DNA from: Asticcacaulis sp. AND118
Lineage (GTDB): Bacteria > Pseudomonadota > Alphaproteobacteria > Caulobacterales > Caulobacteraceae
Direction: 5' to 3'
NCBI RefSeq assembly: GCF_020535245.1
Contig: NZ_CP084911.1
Span: 384,001 to 448,000, forward strand
Length of the DNA: 64,000 bases
In this document: piece by piece, positions 1 through 8,550 of the stretch
How positions within the stretch are numbered: position 1 is the first letter of the stretch
Layout: each line of letters begins with the position of its first letter
Position numbers and translations under genes: made by a program
Notes under the pieces: model-generated
What the model was told of the DNA's origin: nothing
Seen by the model: the letters and a program-made list of their open reading frames with translations, nothing else
The model's database searches: none

Positions 1-491
1 ACCACCACGCTTTTGAGGTGGGTCATGACGGCGGAATCGCCCAGCAGCGGGTAGCGGCTGTCCTGATCGGCCAGTTGCGCGTGGGCCTGCCGCAGGCGGC
101 GATTTTCCAGCACCAGTTCGCGCGTCTGCACGGCGCGGCGCACGCTCTGACGCAGATCGTCCTGCGCAAAGGGCTTCGACAGGAAATCATAGGCCCCGTC
201 CTTCAGCGCCTGCACAGCCATGGGCACGTCGCCGTGACCGGTCATCAGGATCACCGGCAGGTCGGGGTCGACGGCGCGGATACGGGCAAAGACCTCCAGC
301 CCGTCCATGACCGGCATCCGCACATCGGTGATCACCACGCCGGGAAAGCCCGCCTCGACAACCTTCAGCGCATCGGAGCCGCTGGCAAAGGCCTGCACGG
401 TGAACCCGTCAAGGCGCAAGGCCTGACTTTGCGCTGCCAGCAGATCGGCATCATCATCAATCAGTATCAGGGGCGCGGTCAAAGGGGTCAT
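1..491 (-). CDS. dctD: C4-dicarboxylate response regulator DctD (partial, N-terminal part)
   Basis: The 5' part of an NtrC-family response regulator read leftwards from an ATG at 491; the rest lies beyond the left edge. The first ~120 residues form a receiver domain, with the acidic cluster IDDDAD near the N-terminus, the phospho-acceptor aspartate in VVITDVRMPVMDGLE and the conserved lysine in FLSKPF. A linker and the start of a probable AAA+ domain follow (YPLLGDSAVM). The gene follows dctB on the same strand, the usual order dctB-dctD. In this family phosphorylated DctD activates sigma-54 transcription of dctA; matching sites are visible at 2263-2394. Assignment rests on receiver similarity plus context. 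Confidence 0.88.
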   Translation of the reverse strand, partial: MTPLTAPLILIDDDADLLAAQSQALRLDGFTVQAFASGSDALKVVEAGFPGVVITDVRMPVMDGLEVFARIRAVDPDLPVILMTGHGDVPMAVQALKDGAYDFLSKPFAQDDLRQSVRRAVQTRELVLENRRLRQAHAQLADQDSRYPLLGDSAVMTHLKSVV

Positions 492-513
492 GGGTCAGGG
501 TCATCGGGTGAGG

Positions 514-559
514 TCAGGGTGCGGGATCAGGGTGCGGGGTCAGGGTGCGGGGTCAGGGG
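514..559. repeat. 13-bp tandem repeat between dctB and dctD
   Basis: Three consecutive units of TCAGGGTGCGGGG (the first ends in A) at 514-526, 527-539 and 540-552, then a partial fourth. The dctB stop codon falls inside this array, so changes in copy number would alter its last residues or the intergenic spacing. Confidence 0.7.
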
Positions 560-2246
560 CTTTACGCAGGGTAAGAATGAAGGTGGCGCCGGTTCCGTCG
601 CTTTCGGCACTGAGCGCGCCTCCGAAATCGCGCAGAATATCGTGAGCGATAACCAGGCCGAGCCCCAGCCCCTTGGGCTTGGTGGTGACGAAGGGGGTGA
701 AAAGCTGCGCCTGAACCTCCGGCGGCAGGCCCGGTCCGTTATCGGCAACGCGCAGACGCACCCGATCGCCGTCGGCGCTGAGGCTGAGGCGCACCTGCGC
801 GTCAGTAGCGCCGTCCAGCGCCTCAAAAGCGTTTTGCAGCAGATTGACCAGCACCTGCTCCAGCCGCACGCGGCTGGCCATGACCCTCAGCGCCGGGTCG
901 ATGGGGTCGCAATTCAGGGTGACGCGGTGGTCGCGCAGCCGACTTTCATTGAGCAGGATAGACGATTCCACCGCCTCTTTCAGCGGCACGGGTTCGACAT
1001 CGCTGGAGGCCTTGCGCGAAAAGGTGCGCAACTCGCTGGTGATATGGCCGAGGCGGTCGCACATGCGGATAATGGCGCTGAGATTTTCGGCGATGAGGGC
1101 TTTCGCGCCGCGCGCAGACGGTTTTTGGCTGGCGGCCGTTTCGGCCAGAACGCGGATGGTGGCTACGGGCTGGTTGATCTCATGCGCCACGCCGGCGGTG
1201 ATCTGCCCCAGACTGGCCAGCTTGTTGGCCTGCACCAGATCGGCCTGAAGGCGGCTGAGGCGGCGTTCGGCGGTGCGGCGTTCGCGCACCTCCTTCGACA
1301 GGCGTTCATTGGTGGCGCTGAGCGCCTCGGTGCGGGTGGCGACGTCGCGTTCCAGCCGCTCGCGGTATTCGGCCTCGCGCGCCGCCGACTGCCGCCGTTG
1401 CCGCAGCCGCCGCCATTGCCAGGCGCTCAGTGTCCCCAGCAGGCCAAGGGCCAGAGCCGCGGTCAGGGTGGCGGCGATAGCCGTATCGCGCGCCGCCTGA
1501 TCGCTGCTGATGACGTGCAGCTTCCAGCCCACGCCGGGCAGGTCTATGACCGTGTCGATCTGACGATCCGTCAGGGCGGGGAGGGGCTTGAAACGCCGTT
1601 CGGGGTGCGCGGTCAGGAAGACTTCGCCGGTCGGGCCGGTGACGTAGGTGTCTTCCCCCAACCCGCCCCAGGTGGCCTCAATGGGGTCGAATTCCATCTT
1701 CACCACCACCACACCCAGCCTGCGCCCGGAGGCGGTCACGGCGCGGGCGAAAAACAGGCCGGGCTTGCGGCTGACCGTGCCCAGCGCGAACTGCGTCGCC
1801 GTGCCGTTGGCCATCGCCTCGCGGAAATAGGGCCGGAAGCTGTAATTGCTGCCGACAAAGGAGACGGGCAGGGCCCAGTTACTGGCCGACACCGTCTGGC
1901 CGGAGGCCTGAATGATATAGATGACCGCGCTGCGCGTCTGGGTGCGCAGTCGCTCCAGCTTTTGGGATACGCTGGTGTAGAGAGCCGGCCGGTTGCTGAG
2001 CAGCGCGGCGGTCACGTCGCTGTCGTCGCTGAGAACCAGCGATACTGTTGTCTGTCGCTCCATTTCGCTTTGCAGGACGGCGGCGCGCAACCGCGCCCGC
2101 GTTTCGACATCCTCAGAGACGATGCGCAGGGCCCCGTTATAGCTCAGACTATAAACGCCCCACAGGCCCAGCCCCAGCCCGGCCGTACAGGCGAGACCGG
2201 CAAGAACCAGCAGAGGCAACAGAATCTTGCGCGGTACAAGGAGCAT
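540..2246 (-). CDS. dctB: C4-dicarboxylate sensor histidine kinase DctB
   Basis: Sensor kinase of 568 residues that detects external C4-dicarboxylates and phosphorylates DctD. It has a transmembrane helix near residues 8-30, a periplasmic Cache-like sensor region, a second transmembrane helix near 255-280, a coiled coil, then HisKA and HATPase domains. Visible motifs are the H-box (AGVAHEINQP), N-box (LVNLLQNAFEAL), G1 (VADNGPGLPPEV) and G2 (GLGLGLVIAHDI). The reading frame extends upstream to 2309, but the ATG at 2246 places the first helix at the N-terminus and leaves the DctD-type palindromes outside the gene, so it is preferred. Divergent from dctA, followed by dctD. Confidence 0.9.
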   Translation of the reverse strand: MLLVPRKILLPLLVLAGLACTAGLGLGLWGVYSLSYNGALRIVSEDVETRARLRAAVLQSEMERQTTVSLVLSDDSDVTAALLSNRPALYTSVSQKLERLRTQTRSAVIYIIQASGQTVSASNWALPVSFVGSNYSFRPYFREAMANGTATQFALGTVSRKPGLFFARAVTASGRRLGVVVVKMEFDPIEATWGGLGEDTYVTGPTGEVFLTAHPERRFKPLPALTDRQIDTVIDLPGVGWKLHVISSDQAARDTAIAATLTAALALGLLGTLSAWQWRRLRQRRQSAAREAEYRERLERDVATRTEALSATNERLSKEVRERRTAERRLSRLQADLVQANKLASLGQITAGVAHEINQPVATIRVLAETAASQKPSARGAKALIAENLSAIIRMCDRLGHITSELRTFSRKASSDVEPVPLKEAVESSILLNESRLRDHRVTLNCDPIDPALRVMASRVRLEQVLVNLLQNAFEALDGATDAQVRLSLSADGDRVRLRVADNGPGLPPEVQAQLFTPFVTTKPKGLGLGLVIAHDILRDFGGALSAESDGTGATFILTLRKAPDPAP

Positions 2247-2262
2247 ACGGCCATCATAATCC

Positions 2263-2312
2263 TTTGCGAAATTTCGCACAATGCTCAGCTTTTCTGTGTG
2301 AAATTCCACACA
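2263..2312. promoter_or_regulatory. Tandem DctD-type upstream activator palindromes
   Basis: Two dyads lie between divergent dctB and dctA. One contains the perfect 14-mer TGCGAAATTTCGCA at 2265-2278. The other is the near-palindrome TGTGTGAAATTCCACACA at 2295-2312. Centres are about 32 bp apart, three helical turns. They resemble rhizobial DctD sites and lie about 70 bp upstream of a -24/-12 promoter for dctA. That DctD binds here is inference. Confidence 0.7.
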
Positions 2313-2378
2313 ATATGACGACTCGATTTCGTAGTAAAATTATATATTTCAATATATTAATGAAAATGGATCGAATTA

Positions 2379-2394
2379 TGGGCAGAGGGGTGCC
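2379..2394 (+). promoter_or_regulatory. Sigma-54 (-24/-12) promoter of dctA
   Basis: The sequence TGGGCAGAGGGGTGCC fits the invariant GG-N10-GC spacing of RpoN promoters (GG at 2380-2381, GC at 2392-2393). It lies about 50 bp upstream of the dctA start and downstream of the paired DctD-type palindromes. Confidence 0.65.
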
Positions 2395-2444
2395 GTCGGA
2401 TTATGGTGGGTTAACAAAAATCACCAAAGGGTCGAGGAACGCAC

Positions 2445-3821
2445 ATGCTGATGCATACCCCTACTGAAACGCTGACAGCGGCCGCGCCGCGCAAGCGCCC
2501 CTTCTACACCCACCTCTATTTTCAGGTTCTGGTCGCCATCGCTCTGGGCGCGGCCATCGGGCACTTTTATCCGCAGACCGGCGAGGCGCTGAAACCGTTG
2601 GGCGACGGCTTTATCAAGCTGGTCAAGATGATCATCTCTCCGGTCATCTTCCTGACCATCGTCACCGGAATTGCCGGCATGGGCTCGCTGAAAGGCGTCG
2701 GTTCGGTCACGGGCAAGGCCTTTGCCTACTTCCTGACCTTTTCGACCCTGGCCCTGATCGTCGGCCTGATCGTCGCCAATGTGGTGCAGCCGGGGCACGG
2801 CATGAATATCGACCCGGCGACGCTTCATAATGCCAAGGTGGATGAATACGCCGCCAAGGCGCACGAAACGAGCCTGATCGGTTTCGTGATGGACATTATC
2901 CCGACGACCTTCACCTCGGCCTTTGTCGAAGGCAACATTCTTCAGGTGCTGTTTATCGCCATCCTGTTCGGCATTTCTTTGATCTTTGTCGGCGAACGCG
3001 CCAAACCGCTGGTCAACCTGCTGGAAACCGTCAGCCACGCCATCTTCAAGATGGTGTCGATCCTGATGAAGGCCGCGCCCATCGGGGCCTTCGGGGCTTT
3101 CGCCTTCACCATCGGCAAGTACGGCATCGCGTCCATCGTTAATCTGGCGGCGCTGGTCGGCACCTTCTACGCCACCTCGGCCCTGTTCGTGATCGTCATT
3201 CTGGGCGCCGTCTGTGCGGCCAACGGCTTCTCGATCTTCAAGCTGATCGGCTATCTGAAGGCGGAGCTTCTTCTGGTGCTGGGCACCTCGTCCTCGGAGT
3301 CGGCCTTGCCGAGCCTGATGGAAAAGATGGAAGCCGCGGGCTGCAAGCGCTCGGTCGTCGGCCTTGTCGTGCCGACCGGCTATTCGTTCAACCTTGATGG
3401 CACCAATATCTATATGACGCTGGCCGCCCTGTTTATCGCTCAGGCCACCAATACCCACTTGTCGCTGGAACAGCAGTTGCTGCTTCTGTCGGTTGCCATG
3501 CTGTCGTCCAAGGGCGCGGCGGGGGTGACGGGCGCGGGCTTCATTACACTGGCCGCCACCCTGTCGGTGGTGCCGACGGTGCCGATCGCCGGTATGGCCA
3601 TCATTCTGGGCGTCGATCGCTTCATGTCGGAATGCCGTTCGATCACCAACTTCATCGGCAATGCGGTCGCCACCGTGGTCGTCAGCCGTTGGGAAAAGTC
3701 GGTGGATATGGACACCTTCCGCGCCGCCCTGAGTGGCAAGCCTGTGGTCGAGGCCGAACCGGTCGTGGCCATCCACGGTGCGCCCGCCGGTGTTCAGGTT
3801 GGCGAAAAAAGCGCCGACTGA
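2445..3821 (+). CDS. dctA: C4-dicarboxylate/H+ symporter DctA
   Basis: Inner-membrane symporter of 458 residues in the dicarboxylate/amino acid:cation symporter family, importing succinate, fumarate and malate. Family signatures include the serine-rich reentrant loop ([19 protein letters not shown]), the [11 protein letters not shown] motif and the region around [14 protein letters not shown]. Length and multi-helix hydrophobic profile match DctA. The ATG at 2445 is preceded by a GAGGAA-type ribosome site; a second ATG two codons later is possible. Expression is probably driven by DctB/DctD and sigma-54 from the sites just upstream. A strong hairpin terminator follows at 3869. Confidence 0.95.
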   Translation: MLMHTPTETLTAAAPRKRPFYTHLYFQVLVAIALGAAIGHFYPQTGEALKPLGDGFIKLVKMIISPVIFLTIVTGIAGMGSLKGVGSVTGKAFAYFLTFSTLALIVGLIVANVVQPGHGMNIDPATLHNAKVDEYAAKAHETSLIGFVMDIIPTTFTSAFVEGNILQVLFIAILFGISLIFVGERAKPLVNLLETVSHAIFKMVSILMKAAPIGAFGAFAFTIGKYGIASIVNLAALVGTFYATSALFVIVILGAVCAANGFSIFKLIGYLKAELLLVLGTSSSESALPSLMEKMEAAGCKRSVVGLVVPTGYSFNLDGTNIYMTLAALFIAQATNTHLSLEQQLLLLSVAMLSSKGAAGVTGAGFITLAATLSVVPTVPIAGMAIILGVDRFMSECRSITNFIGNAVATVVVSRWEKSVDMDTFRAALSGKPVVEAEPVVAIHGAPAGVQVGEKSAD

Positions 3822-3868
3822 ACCGACTGGCTTAGGGGCGCTCCTCCCACCCCCTGCGCCCCCGACTG

Positions 3869-3912
3869 ACCCGTGCCGGAGTACCGGTTCGAGCTTCCGG
3901 CACGGGTTTCTT
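3869..3912 (+). terminator. Rho-independent terminator of dctA
   Basis: A 12-bp perfect stem, ACCCGTGCCGGA (3869-3880) pairing with TCCGGCACGGGT (3896-3907), followed by a T-rich run. Confidence 0.85.
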
Positions 3913-3945
3913 TTTCAAATAACAAAATGAAATACGGAGGCAAAC

Positions 3946-4632
3946 ATGTCTGCGAACGGAACCCTTTTGTCTGCGGCCCTGCTGCTGGTTATCCCTGTCG
4001 CCGCTCAGGCCGAAACGGTCAAATATTCGGCGGAAATCAAAGCCCTGAGCGACGGCATCTATCGCGGCGTCAGCCAGACCGAAGGCCGGCCGCAATATAC
4101 GGCCGGGGCGCAGGCCGCCTATGGCAAGGTCTTTGTCGGCGTTCTCTATAAATCCATGCGTGACCGCACGACCGGCGTCGACAACCAGACGCAGGCCATG
4201 CTGGGCTACAGGACGAAGATCCTCGGCAACGACGTCACGGCCCGCGCCATCTTCAAGCAGTATAACGGCACCCGAATCGGCATCGATAACGAGTTCATGG
4301 AGTATGAAGTCAATGCGGCGCGCAAGCTGAATGCGCGTCTGACCGCCAAGCTCAATCTGGCCTATTCCCCGGATAATTATGGCAAGGCGAAAGAGGCGAC
4401 CTATGCCGAATGGGGGCTGGACTACAAGCTGACGCCCAAGCTGACGCTCCAGGCGGCTAACGGCTTCCGTCACAATCAGTACAGCACCGATTACACCAGC
4501 TATCTGGCGGGGATAAGCTATGCGGTAACGCCGAAGTTCAACGCCAGCCTGACCTTCACCACGACGGACAAGTCCGAACTGGGGGCACGCTACGGCGACT
4601 CGACCTTTGTTACGCTATCGAAGAAGTTCTAA
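3946..4632 (+). CDS. TorF-like putative outer membrane protein
   Basis: Predicted secreted protein of 228 residues. Residues 1-22 form a signal peptide ending near AQAE. The mature part is rich in alternating beta-strand segments and starts with a motif typical of the TorF/TIGR02001 family (SDGIYRGVSQTEGRPQYTAG), found in small proteobacterial outer membrane barrels of unknown substrate. It ends in KKF, a terminal phenylalanine typical of beta-barrel proteins. A GGAGG ribosome site sits 6 nt before the ATG. It has its own region downstream of the dctA terminator and converges on the kinase gene, the two overlapping by 4 bp at their stops. A porin role is inferred. Confidence 0.75.
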   Translation: MSANGTLLSAALLLVIPVAAQAETVKYSAEIKALSDGIYRGVSQTEGRPQYTAGAQAAYGKVFVGVLYKSMRDRTTGVDNQTQAMLGYRTKILGNDVTARAIFKQYNGTRIGIDNEFMEYEVNAARKLNARLTAKLNLAYSPDNYGKAKEATYAEWGLDYKLTPKLTLQAANGFRHNQYSTDYTSYLAGISYAVTPKFNASLTFTTTDKSELGARYGDSTFVTLSKKF

Positions 4633-5861
4633 ACCCGCGTCAGCGTAAAGGCGAAACGGGCCCCGCCCAAGGCGTCCGGGTCGCCGGGGGTGACCGGCAG
4701 CAGGCTCAGTTCCGAACCGTGGCCCTGCACGATCTGGCGCGCCAGACTGAGGCCGACACCCGTGCCGGTTGCCTTGGTGGTGAAGAAGGGCATGAAGACC
4801 TGACGGCTGTGTTCCGTGGGGATGCCGGGGCCGGAATCTTCGATCAGAACGCTGATCGCGGCCTCATTCGCTGTCACGCGCAACCGGACGCGCGCCTCGC
4901 CTTTCTCCAAAGCCGCCTGCGCGCCGTTATTGAGCAGATTGCCGGCGCACAGCCACATCTGGTCCTCGTCCATTCGGATGTGCATGTCTTCGGGCGGGAC
5001 TTCCCACAGGAGCGTCACGCCCTTGTCCGTCCCCCCTTTGTCCGACCATTGGGCTGTGAAGCTCTCGTGCAGGACGTCCAGCCATTCCGACAGGCGCACC
5101 GTCTGCACGCTGGGTGGCGGCAGTCGGGTCAGAGCGCGGTAGGCGTTGATAAAGTCGTGCAGACCCTCGGTGCGGGCGACGACGCGCTCCAGCGCCTTGA
5201 CCGCCAGGTGGCGCGCTTCGGGCGTATCGTCGTGCAGCAGGTCGAGCGCGCTCTTGCTCATCGAGGCGACGGGCGTCAGAGCGTTCATCAGTTCGTGGTT
5301 CAGCACGCGCAGCAGGTCGCGCAACGCCGTGGCCTCGGCGGCCCGCACATCGGCGGAAATGTCGGTCAGGACCGCCAGTTGCGAAGTGCGGTTGTCCTCG
5401 ATCAGTTCGTTGTGCTGAACCGCAAAGGTGCGGCCCTCCCACACGATCTGACGGCCCGGCGCGAACAGGTCGCCCTCGCCCAGGAGGTTGCGCCGCACGG
5501 CCAGCGGCAGGGCGTAGGCCACGCCGAACAGTTGGCGGGCGGCGCGGTTGACGGCGATGAGTTGATCGTCATCGGTCTGCAGCAGGAGCGGCGAGGGGGC
5601 CTGATCGAGCAGCATCTGAAGCCGCCGCCGTCCCAGCTCGGCGGTAAAGATCGGCGCGGGACCCAGCCTTGACCGCAACCGTTCGCGCGCCAGATGGAAG
5701 GCCGGGCTGTTGACGCCGGCGACGGCCAGCCCCACAGCGCCCAGTCCGCACACGACCGCTGTGGCGTAATAGCCCTTGCTGAAGGCCAGCCACAGCCCGA
5801 CCCCCAGTGCGAAGACGCCCACCTGCGCGGCGATGCTGAGCCATATGCGCCTAGAGTCCAT
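4629..5861 (-). CDS. Membrane-bound sensor histidine kinase of the export-operon two-component system
   Basis: Kinase of 410 residues. Two N-terminal transmembrane helices (about residues 6-48) have almost no periplasmic loop, suggesting sensing within or near the membrane. A PAS-like segment follows (LLLQTDDDQLIAVNRAA, near 95-115), then the H-box (VLNHELMNALTPV), N-box (LLNNGAQAAL), G1 (EDSGPGIPTE) and G2 (TGTGVGLSLARQI). The catalytic part resembles the NtrY-like group. Its start overlaps the upstream response regulator gene by 11 bp, so the two are translationally linked. The pair is divergent from a HlyD/ABC/FtsX operon that it probably controls, by analogy with similar gene neighbourhoods. 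The signal is unknown. Confidence 0.85.
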   Translation of the reverse strand: MDSRRIWLSIAAQVGVFALGVGLWLAFSKGYYATAVVCGLGAVGLAVAGVNSPAFHLARERLRSRLGPAPIFTAELGRRRLQMLLDQAPSPLLLQTDDDQLIAVNRAARQLFGVAYALPLAVRRNLLGEGDLFAPGRQIVWEGRTFAVQHNELIEDNRTSQLAVLTDISADVRAAEATALRDLLRVLNHELMNALTPVASMSKSALDLLHDDTPEARHLAVKALERVVARTEGLHDFINAYRALTRLPPPSVQTVRLSEWLDVLHESFTAQWSDKGGTDKGVTLLWEVPPEDMHIRMDEDQMWLCAGNLLNNGAQAALEKGEARVRLRVTANEAAISVLIEDSGPGIPTEHSRQVFMPFFTTKATGTGVGLSLARQIVQGHGSELSLLPVTPGDPDALGGARFAFTLTRV

Positions 5862-6435
5862 GCTTTTCCATGCGCCGGTAAAGCGCCGCCCGCGTCAGGC
5901 CGAGATCCTTCGCGGCGTGCGAAATGTTGAACTGATGCCGGCCCAGCGCGGCCTTGATCAACTCGCGCTCGGAGCGTTCCAGATTGAGGTCCTGCGGCGG
6001 CAGATCGGCGGGCACGCGCGGCGGGGTGTCGATGGCGGCGCGCAAGGACGCCACCAGCCGCTCATTGTTCCACGGCTTGACCACGAAGTCCTGCGCTCCC
6101 AGCCGCATCGCCTGAATGGCTATGCTCATGCCCGAATGCCCGGTGACGACCACGACGGGCAGGTGCGGGGTTCTGGCCAGTTGCTCCTGCAAAAAGGCCA
6201 GTCCGGCCTCGCCCGACGTGTCGCCGCGCCGGTAGTTGAGGTCGAGCAGCAGCACGTCCGGGGTTTCGGCATAAAGCAGACCGCGCGCCTCATCCGGGGA
6301 CTGCGCGGTGCGTAAACTAAACCCGTGCCGGGTCAGGACCAGCCCGGCGGCATCGAGGATATCGGGATCGTCGTCGAGGAAGACGGCGGTCCTAAGCGGC
6401 GGCTTTTCGGTCTCTGTCTGGGCTTCGGAAGGCAT
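5851..6435 (-). CDS. Response regulator with receiver and Fis-type helix-turn-helix only
   Basis: Response regulator of 194 residues. The receiver domain has the acidic pair in FLDDDPD, the phospho-acceptor aspartate in DVLLLDLNYRRG, a conserved threonine in VVVTGHSG and the lysine in VVKPWNNE. After a short linker comes a Fis-like helix-turn-helix (FNISHAAKDLGLTRAALYRRMEKHGL split over the last ~35 residues). No AAA+ sigma-54 interaction domain lies between them, unlike NtrC; the layout is that of ActR/PrrA/RegA. Cotranscribed with the overlapping histidine kinase. The divergent promoter region shared with the efflux operon contains an inverted repeat that could be its operator. Confidence 0.88.
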   Translation of the reverse strand: MPSEAQTETEKPPLRTAVFLDDDPDILDAAGLVLTRHGFSLRTAQSPDEARGLLYAETPDVLLLDLNYRRGDTSGEAGLAFLQEQLARTPHLPVVVVTGHSGMSIAIQAMRLGAQDFVVKPWNNERLVASLRAAIDTPPRVPADLPPQDLNLERSERELIKAALGRHQFNISHAAKDLGLTRAALYRRMEKHGL

Positions 6436-6468
6436 GTTCGGATTCGGACACCTGAGGGGCGTTTTGTC

Positions 6469-6504
6469 ACCTGATTTGAGGGCAAAAATCGCTAAAAATC
6501 AAGT
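6469..6504. promoter_or_regulatory. Inverted repeat in the divergent promoter region
   Basis: ACCTGATTT at 6469-6477 and AAATCAAGT at 6496-6504 form a nearly perfect inverted repeat with 18 bp between the arms. It lies between the response regulator start and the HlyD gene start. A response regulator binding site is possible but unproven. Confidence 0.4.
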
Positions 6505-6552
6505 AAAATGAATTATTTATATGAATTGAAAAGCCTGTGTTAGCGTTTTAAC

Positions 6553-7857
6553 ATGCCCGATAACGTCTTCTCTCCCTCTTCCGCATCCTCCTCAATGGAC
6601 CGCAAGCGCCAGCGCGCCTGGTATCGACGCCGTCCGTTCCAGATCGCCGCTGCCGTGGCGGTGCTGGGCGCCGCGGCTCTTGCCGGCTACCTGTCCCTGC
6701 CGCAGTCCGGGACGATGGACATCGAGGTGCGCAGCCTTGAAACCGGTGAGGTGGTGCGCGCCCCCTATCAGGACTATGTGCCCTTGCGCGCCGAAGCCGT
6801 GCCGCTCGACACGGTCTACATCACCGCCGCTGCGGCCGGGCGCGTGCAGGCCGTGGCGGTCAGCGACGGCGACACCGTGGCCAAGGGCCAGGCTCTGGTC
6901 TATCTGGTCAATCCGGCCCTGACGCTCGATGTGTCGGCGCGCGAAGCCGATATTTCGGCGCGGCTGACCGACAATTCCAATCAGCTCATGGCGCTGAAGA
7001 CAGCGCAGGAAAATCGCGAACAGGCGCTGGCCGACGCCTCTTATGCGCTGAGCCGCGCCGAGCAGGAACTGCAAAAGCGCCAGACCCTGCGTGAGAAGGG
7101 CTTTATCAACGATGCGGCCGTCAAGCCCTATGCCGACGAGGTAACCTATCAACGTCAGCGCGTCGCGGCGCTGAAAACCGCCCAGACCCCGGACAGCGAA
7201 TTCTACGCCGGTCAGCGCCGTCAGGTGCAGGACAATGCGCAGGACCTGCGCCGTAATCTCGGCGATGTGCGCCGCGGTCTCGACGCCCTGACCATCACGG
7301 CCCCGGCCGAAGGCCGCCTGACGGCCTTTGGCCTCAAGCCGGGTCAGGCGGTGAAAGAGGGCGATCCGGTGGGGCAGGTCGATTCCGAGGGCCGTTACAA
7401 GCTGCGCGCCGAGGTCGACGAATTCTACCTGCAGCGCCTGTCCGAAGGGCAGAAGGCCGAGGCCAGCCTGCACGGTCAGCCGGTCGGCGTCGCCGTGTCC
7501 AAGGTCTTCCCGCAGGTGACCAATGGGCGTGTGGTGGCCGAACTGCAATTCGTCACGCCGCCGCCCGCGGACCTCAAACGCGGCGAAACCGTCGATATCC
7601 GCCTGAAACTGGGCCAGACGGCCCCGGCCATCCTCGCACCGACGGGGAGCTGGCTGACGGAATCGGGCGGGGCCTGGGTCTTTGTGCTCAACGCCAAGGG
7701 CGATCAGGCGACCCGCCGCGCCGTTACGGTCGGCCGCCGCAACCCCGAACAGGTCGAAATCCTCAGCGGCCTCAGGCCCGGCGAACGCATCGTCACCGCC
7801 GGCGTCTCCAACCTGCGCAATGCGCAACATCTTCGTCTCAAGCCGAGCCAGAATTGA
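6553..7857 (+). CDS. HlyD/MacA-type periplasmic adaptor subunit
   Basis: Efflux adaptor of 434 residues. A basic N-terminus precedes a single transmembrane helix near residues 33-50. A biotinyl-lipoyl-like segment (AAAAGRVQAVAVSDGDTVAKGQ region) is followed by a helical hairpin near 130-240, the second lipoyl half (APAEGRLTAFGLKPGQAVKEGD), a beta-barrel and a membrane-proximal C-terminal domain (SGLRPGERIVTAG). First gene of an operon with an ABC ATPase starting 2 nt after its stop and an FtsX permease. Such adaptors link an inner-membrane transporter to an outer-membrane channel; no TolC homologue is seen in the window. Substrate unknown. Confidence 0.88.
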   Translation: MPDNVFSPSSASSSMDRKRQRAWYRRRPFQIAAAVAVLGAAALAGYLSLPQSGTMDIEVRSLETGEVVRAPYQDYVPLRAEAVPLDTVYITAAAAGRVQAVAVSDGDTVAKGQALVYLVNPALTLDVSAREADISARLTDNSNQLMALKTAQENREQALADASYALSRAEQELQKRQTLREKGFINDAAVKPYADEVTYQRQRVAALKTAQTPDSEFYAGQRRQVQDNAQDLRRNLGDVRRGLDALTITAPAEGRLTAFGLKPGQAVKEGDPVGQVDSEGRYKLRAEVDEFYLQRLSEGQKAEASLHGQPVGVAVSKVFPQVTNGRVVAELQFVTPPPADLKRGETVDIRLKLGQTAPAILAPTGSWLTESGGAWVFVLNAKGDQATRRAVTVGRRNPEQVEILSGLRPGERIVTAGVSNLRNAQHLRLKPSQN

Positions 7858-7858
7858 C

Positions 7859-8539
7859 ATGATCGAACTTCAGAACGTTTCCCGCCTGTACCGGTCCGAC
7901 GAGATCGAAACCACGGCTCTGCACAATATCAATCTCACCATCCGGCAGGGCGAGTTCGTCGCCATTATGGGCCCGTCGGGCTGCGGCAAGTCGACCCTGC
8001 TCAATACGCTGGGCACTATCGACCGGCCGACTTCCGGCGCCTATCTGTTCAACGGGGTCGATCTGGCCAGACTGAGCGAGGCGAAGCTGGCCCAGCACCG
8101 CGCCAGGCATCTGGGCTTCATCTTCCAGAGCTTCAATCTGGTGGACGACCTGACCATCTTTGAGAATATCGAGTTGGGTCTGCTCTATCGCACCGGTCAG
8201 AAAGGCTCGCGCCGTCAGGCCATAGAAGCCGCCATGGATCGCGTCGGTATCGCCCATCGCGCCCGCCACTTCCCGCATCAGCTTTCTGGCGGTCAGCAGC
8301 AGCGCGCCGCCATCGCCCGCGCTATTGTCGGCAATCCGGACCTGATCCTCGCCGACGAACCGACCGGCAATCTCGATACGGAAAACGGCGCACAGGTGAT
8401 GGACATTCTCAAGGGTCTCAACGCAGCGGGCGCGACCATCGTCATGGTCACCCATTCGCCCAGCCACGCCGATCAGGCCAGCCGTCGTATCGACATTCTC
8501 GACGGCCAATTAGTCGCCTCCGTCGCCCAGATGTTGTGA
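7859..8539 (+). CDS. ABC transporter ATP-binding protein, MacB/LolD type
   Basis: ATPase of 226 residues with Walker A (GPSGCGKST), Q-loop ([13 protein letters not shown]), signature (LSGGQQQR), Walker B ([12 protein letters not shown]) and the switch histidine in MVTHSP. Length and the NLVDDLT sequence are typical of the MacB/LolD/FtsE group, which works with FtsX-like permeases. The ATG at 7859 is used because it begins the standard [14 protein letters not shown]-terminus directly after the adaptor stop; the frame is open further upstream inside the adaptor gene. It overlaps the short GTG-led extension of the permease frame. Confidence 0.93.
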   Translation: MIELQNVSRLYRSDEIETTALHNINLTIRQGEFVAIMGPSGCGKSTLLNTLGTIDRPTSGAYLFNGVDLARLSEAKLAQHRARHLGFIFQSFNLVDDLTIFENIELGLLYRTGQKGSRRQAIEAAMDRVGIAHRARHFPHQLSGGQQQRAAIARAIVGNPDLILADEPTGNLDTENGAQVMDILKGLNAAGATIVMVTHSPSHADQASRRIDILDGQLVASVAQML

Positions 8540-8550
8540 GGACCGGTCAG

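Noticed and set aside
18-2318. 766-codon plus-strand open frame opposite dctB and dctD
   Set aside because: It is antisense to clear DctB and DctD domains, has low-complexity His/Gln/Gly-rich content, and arises from GC-rich codon bias.
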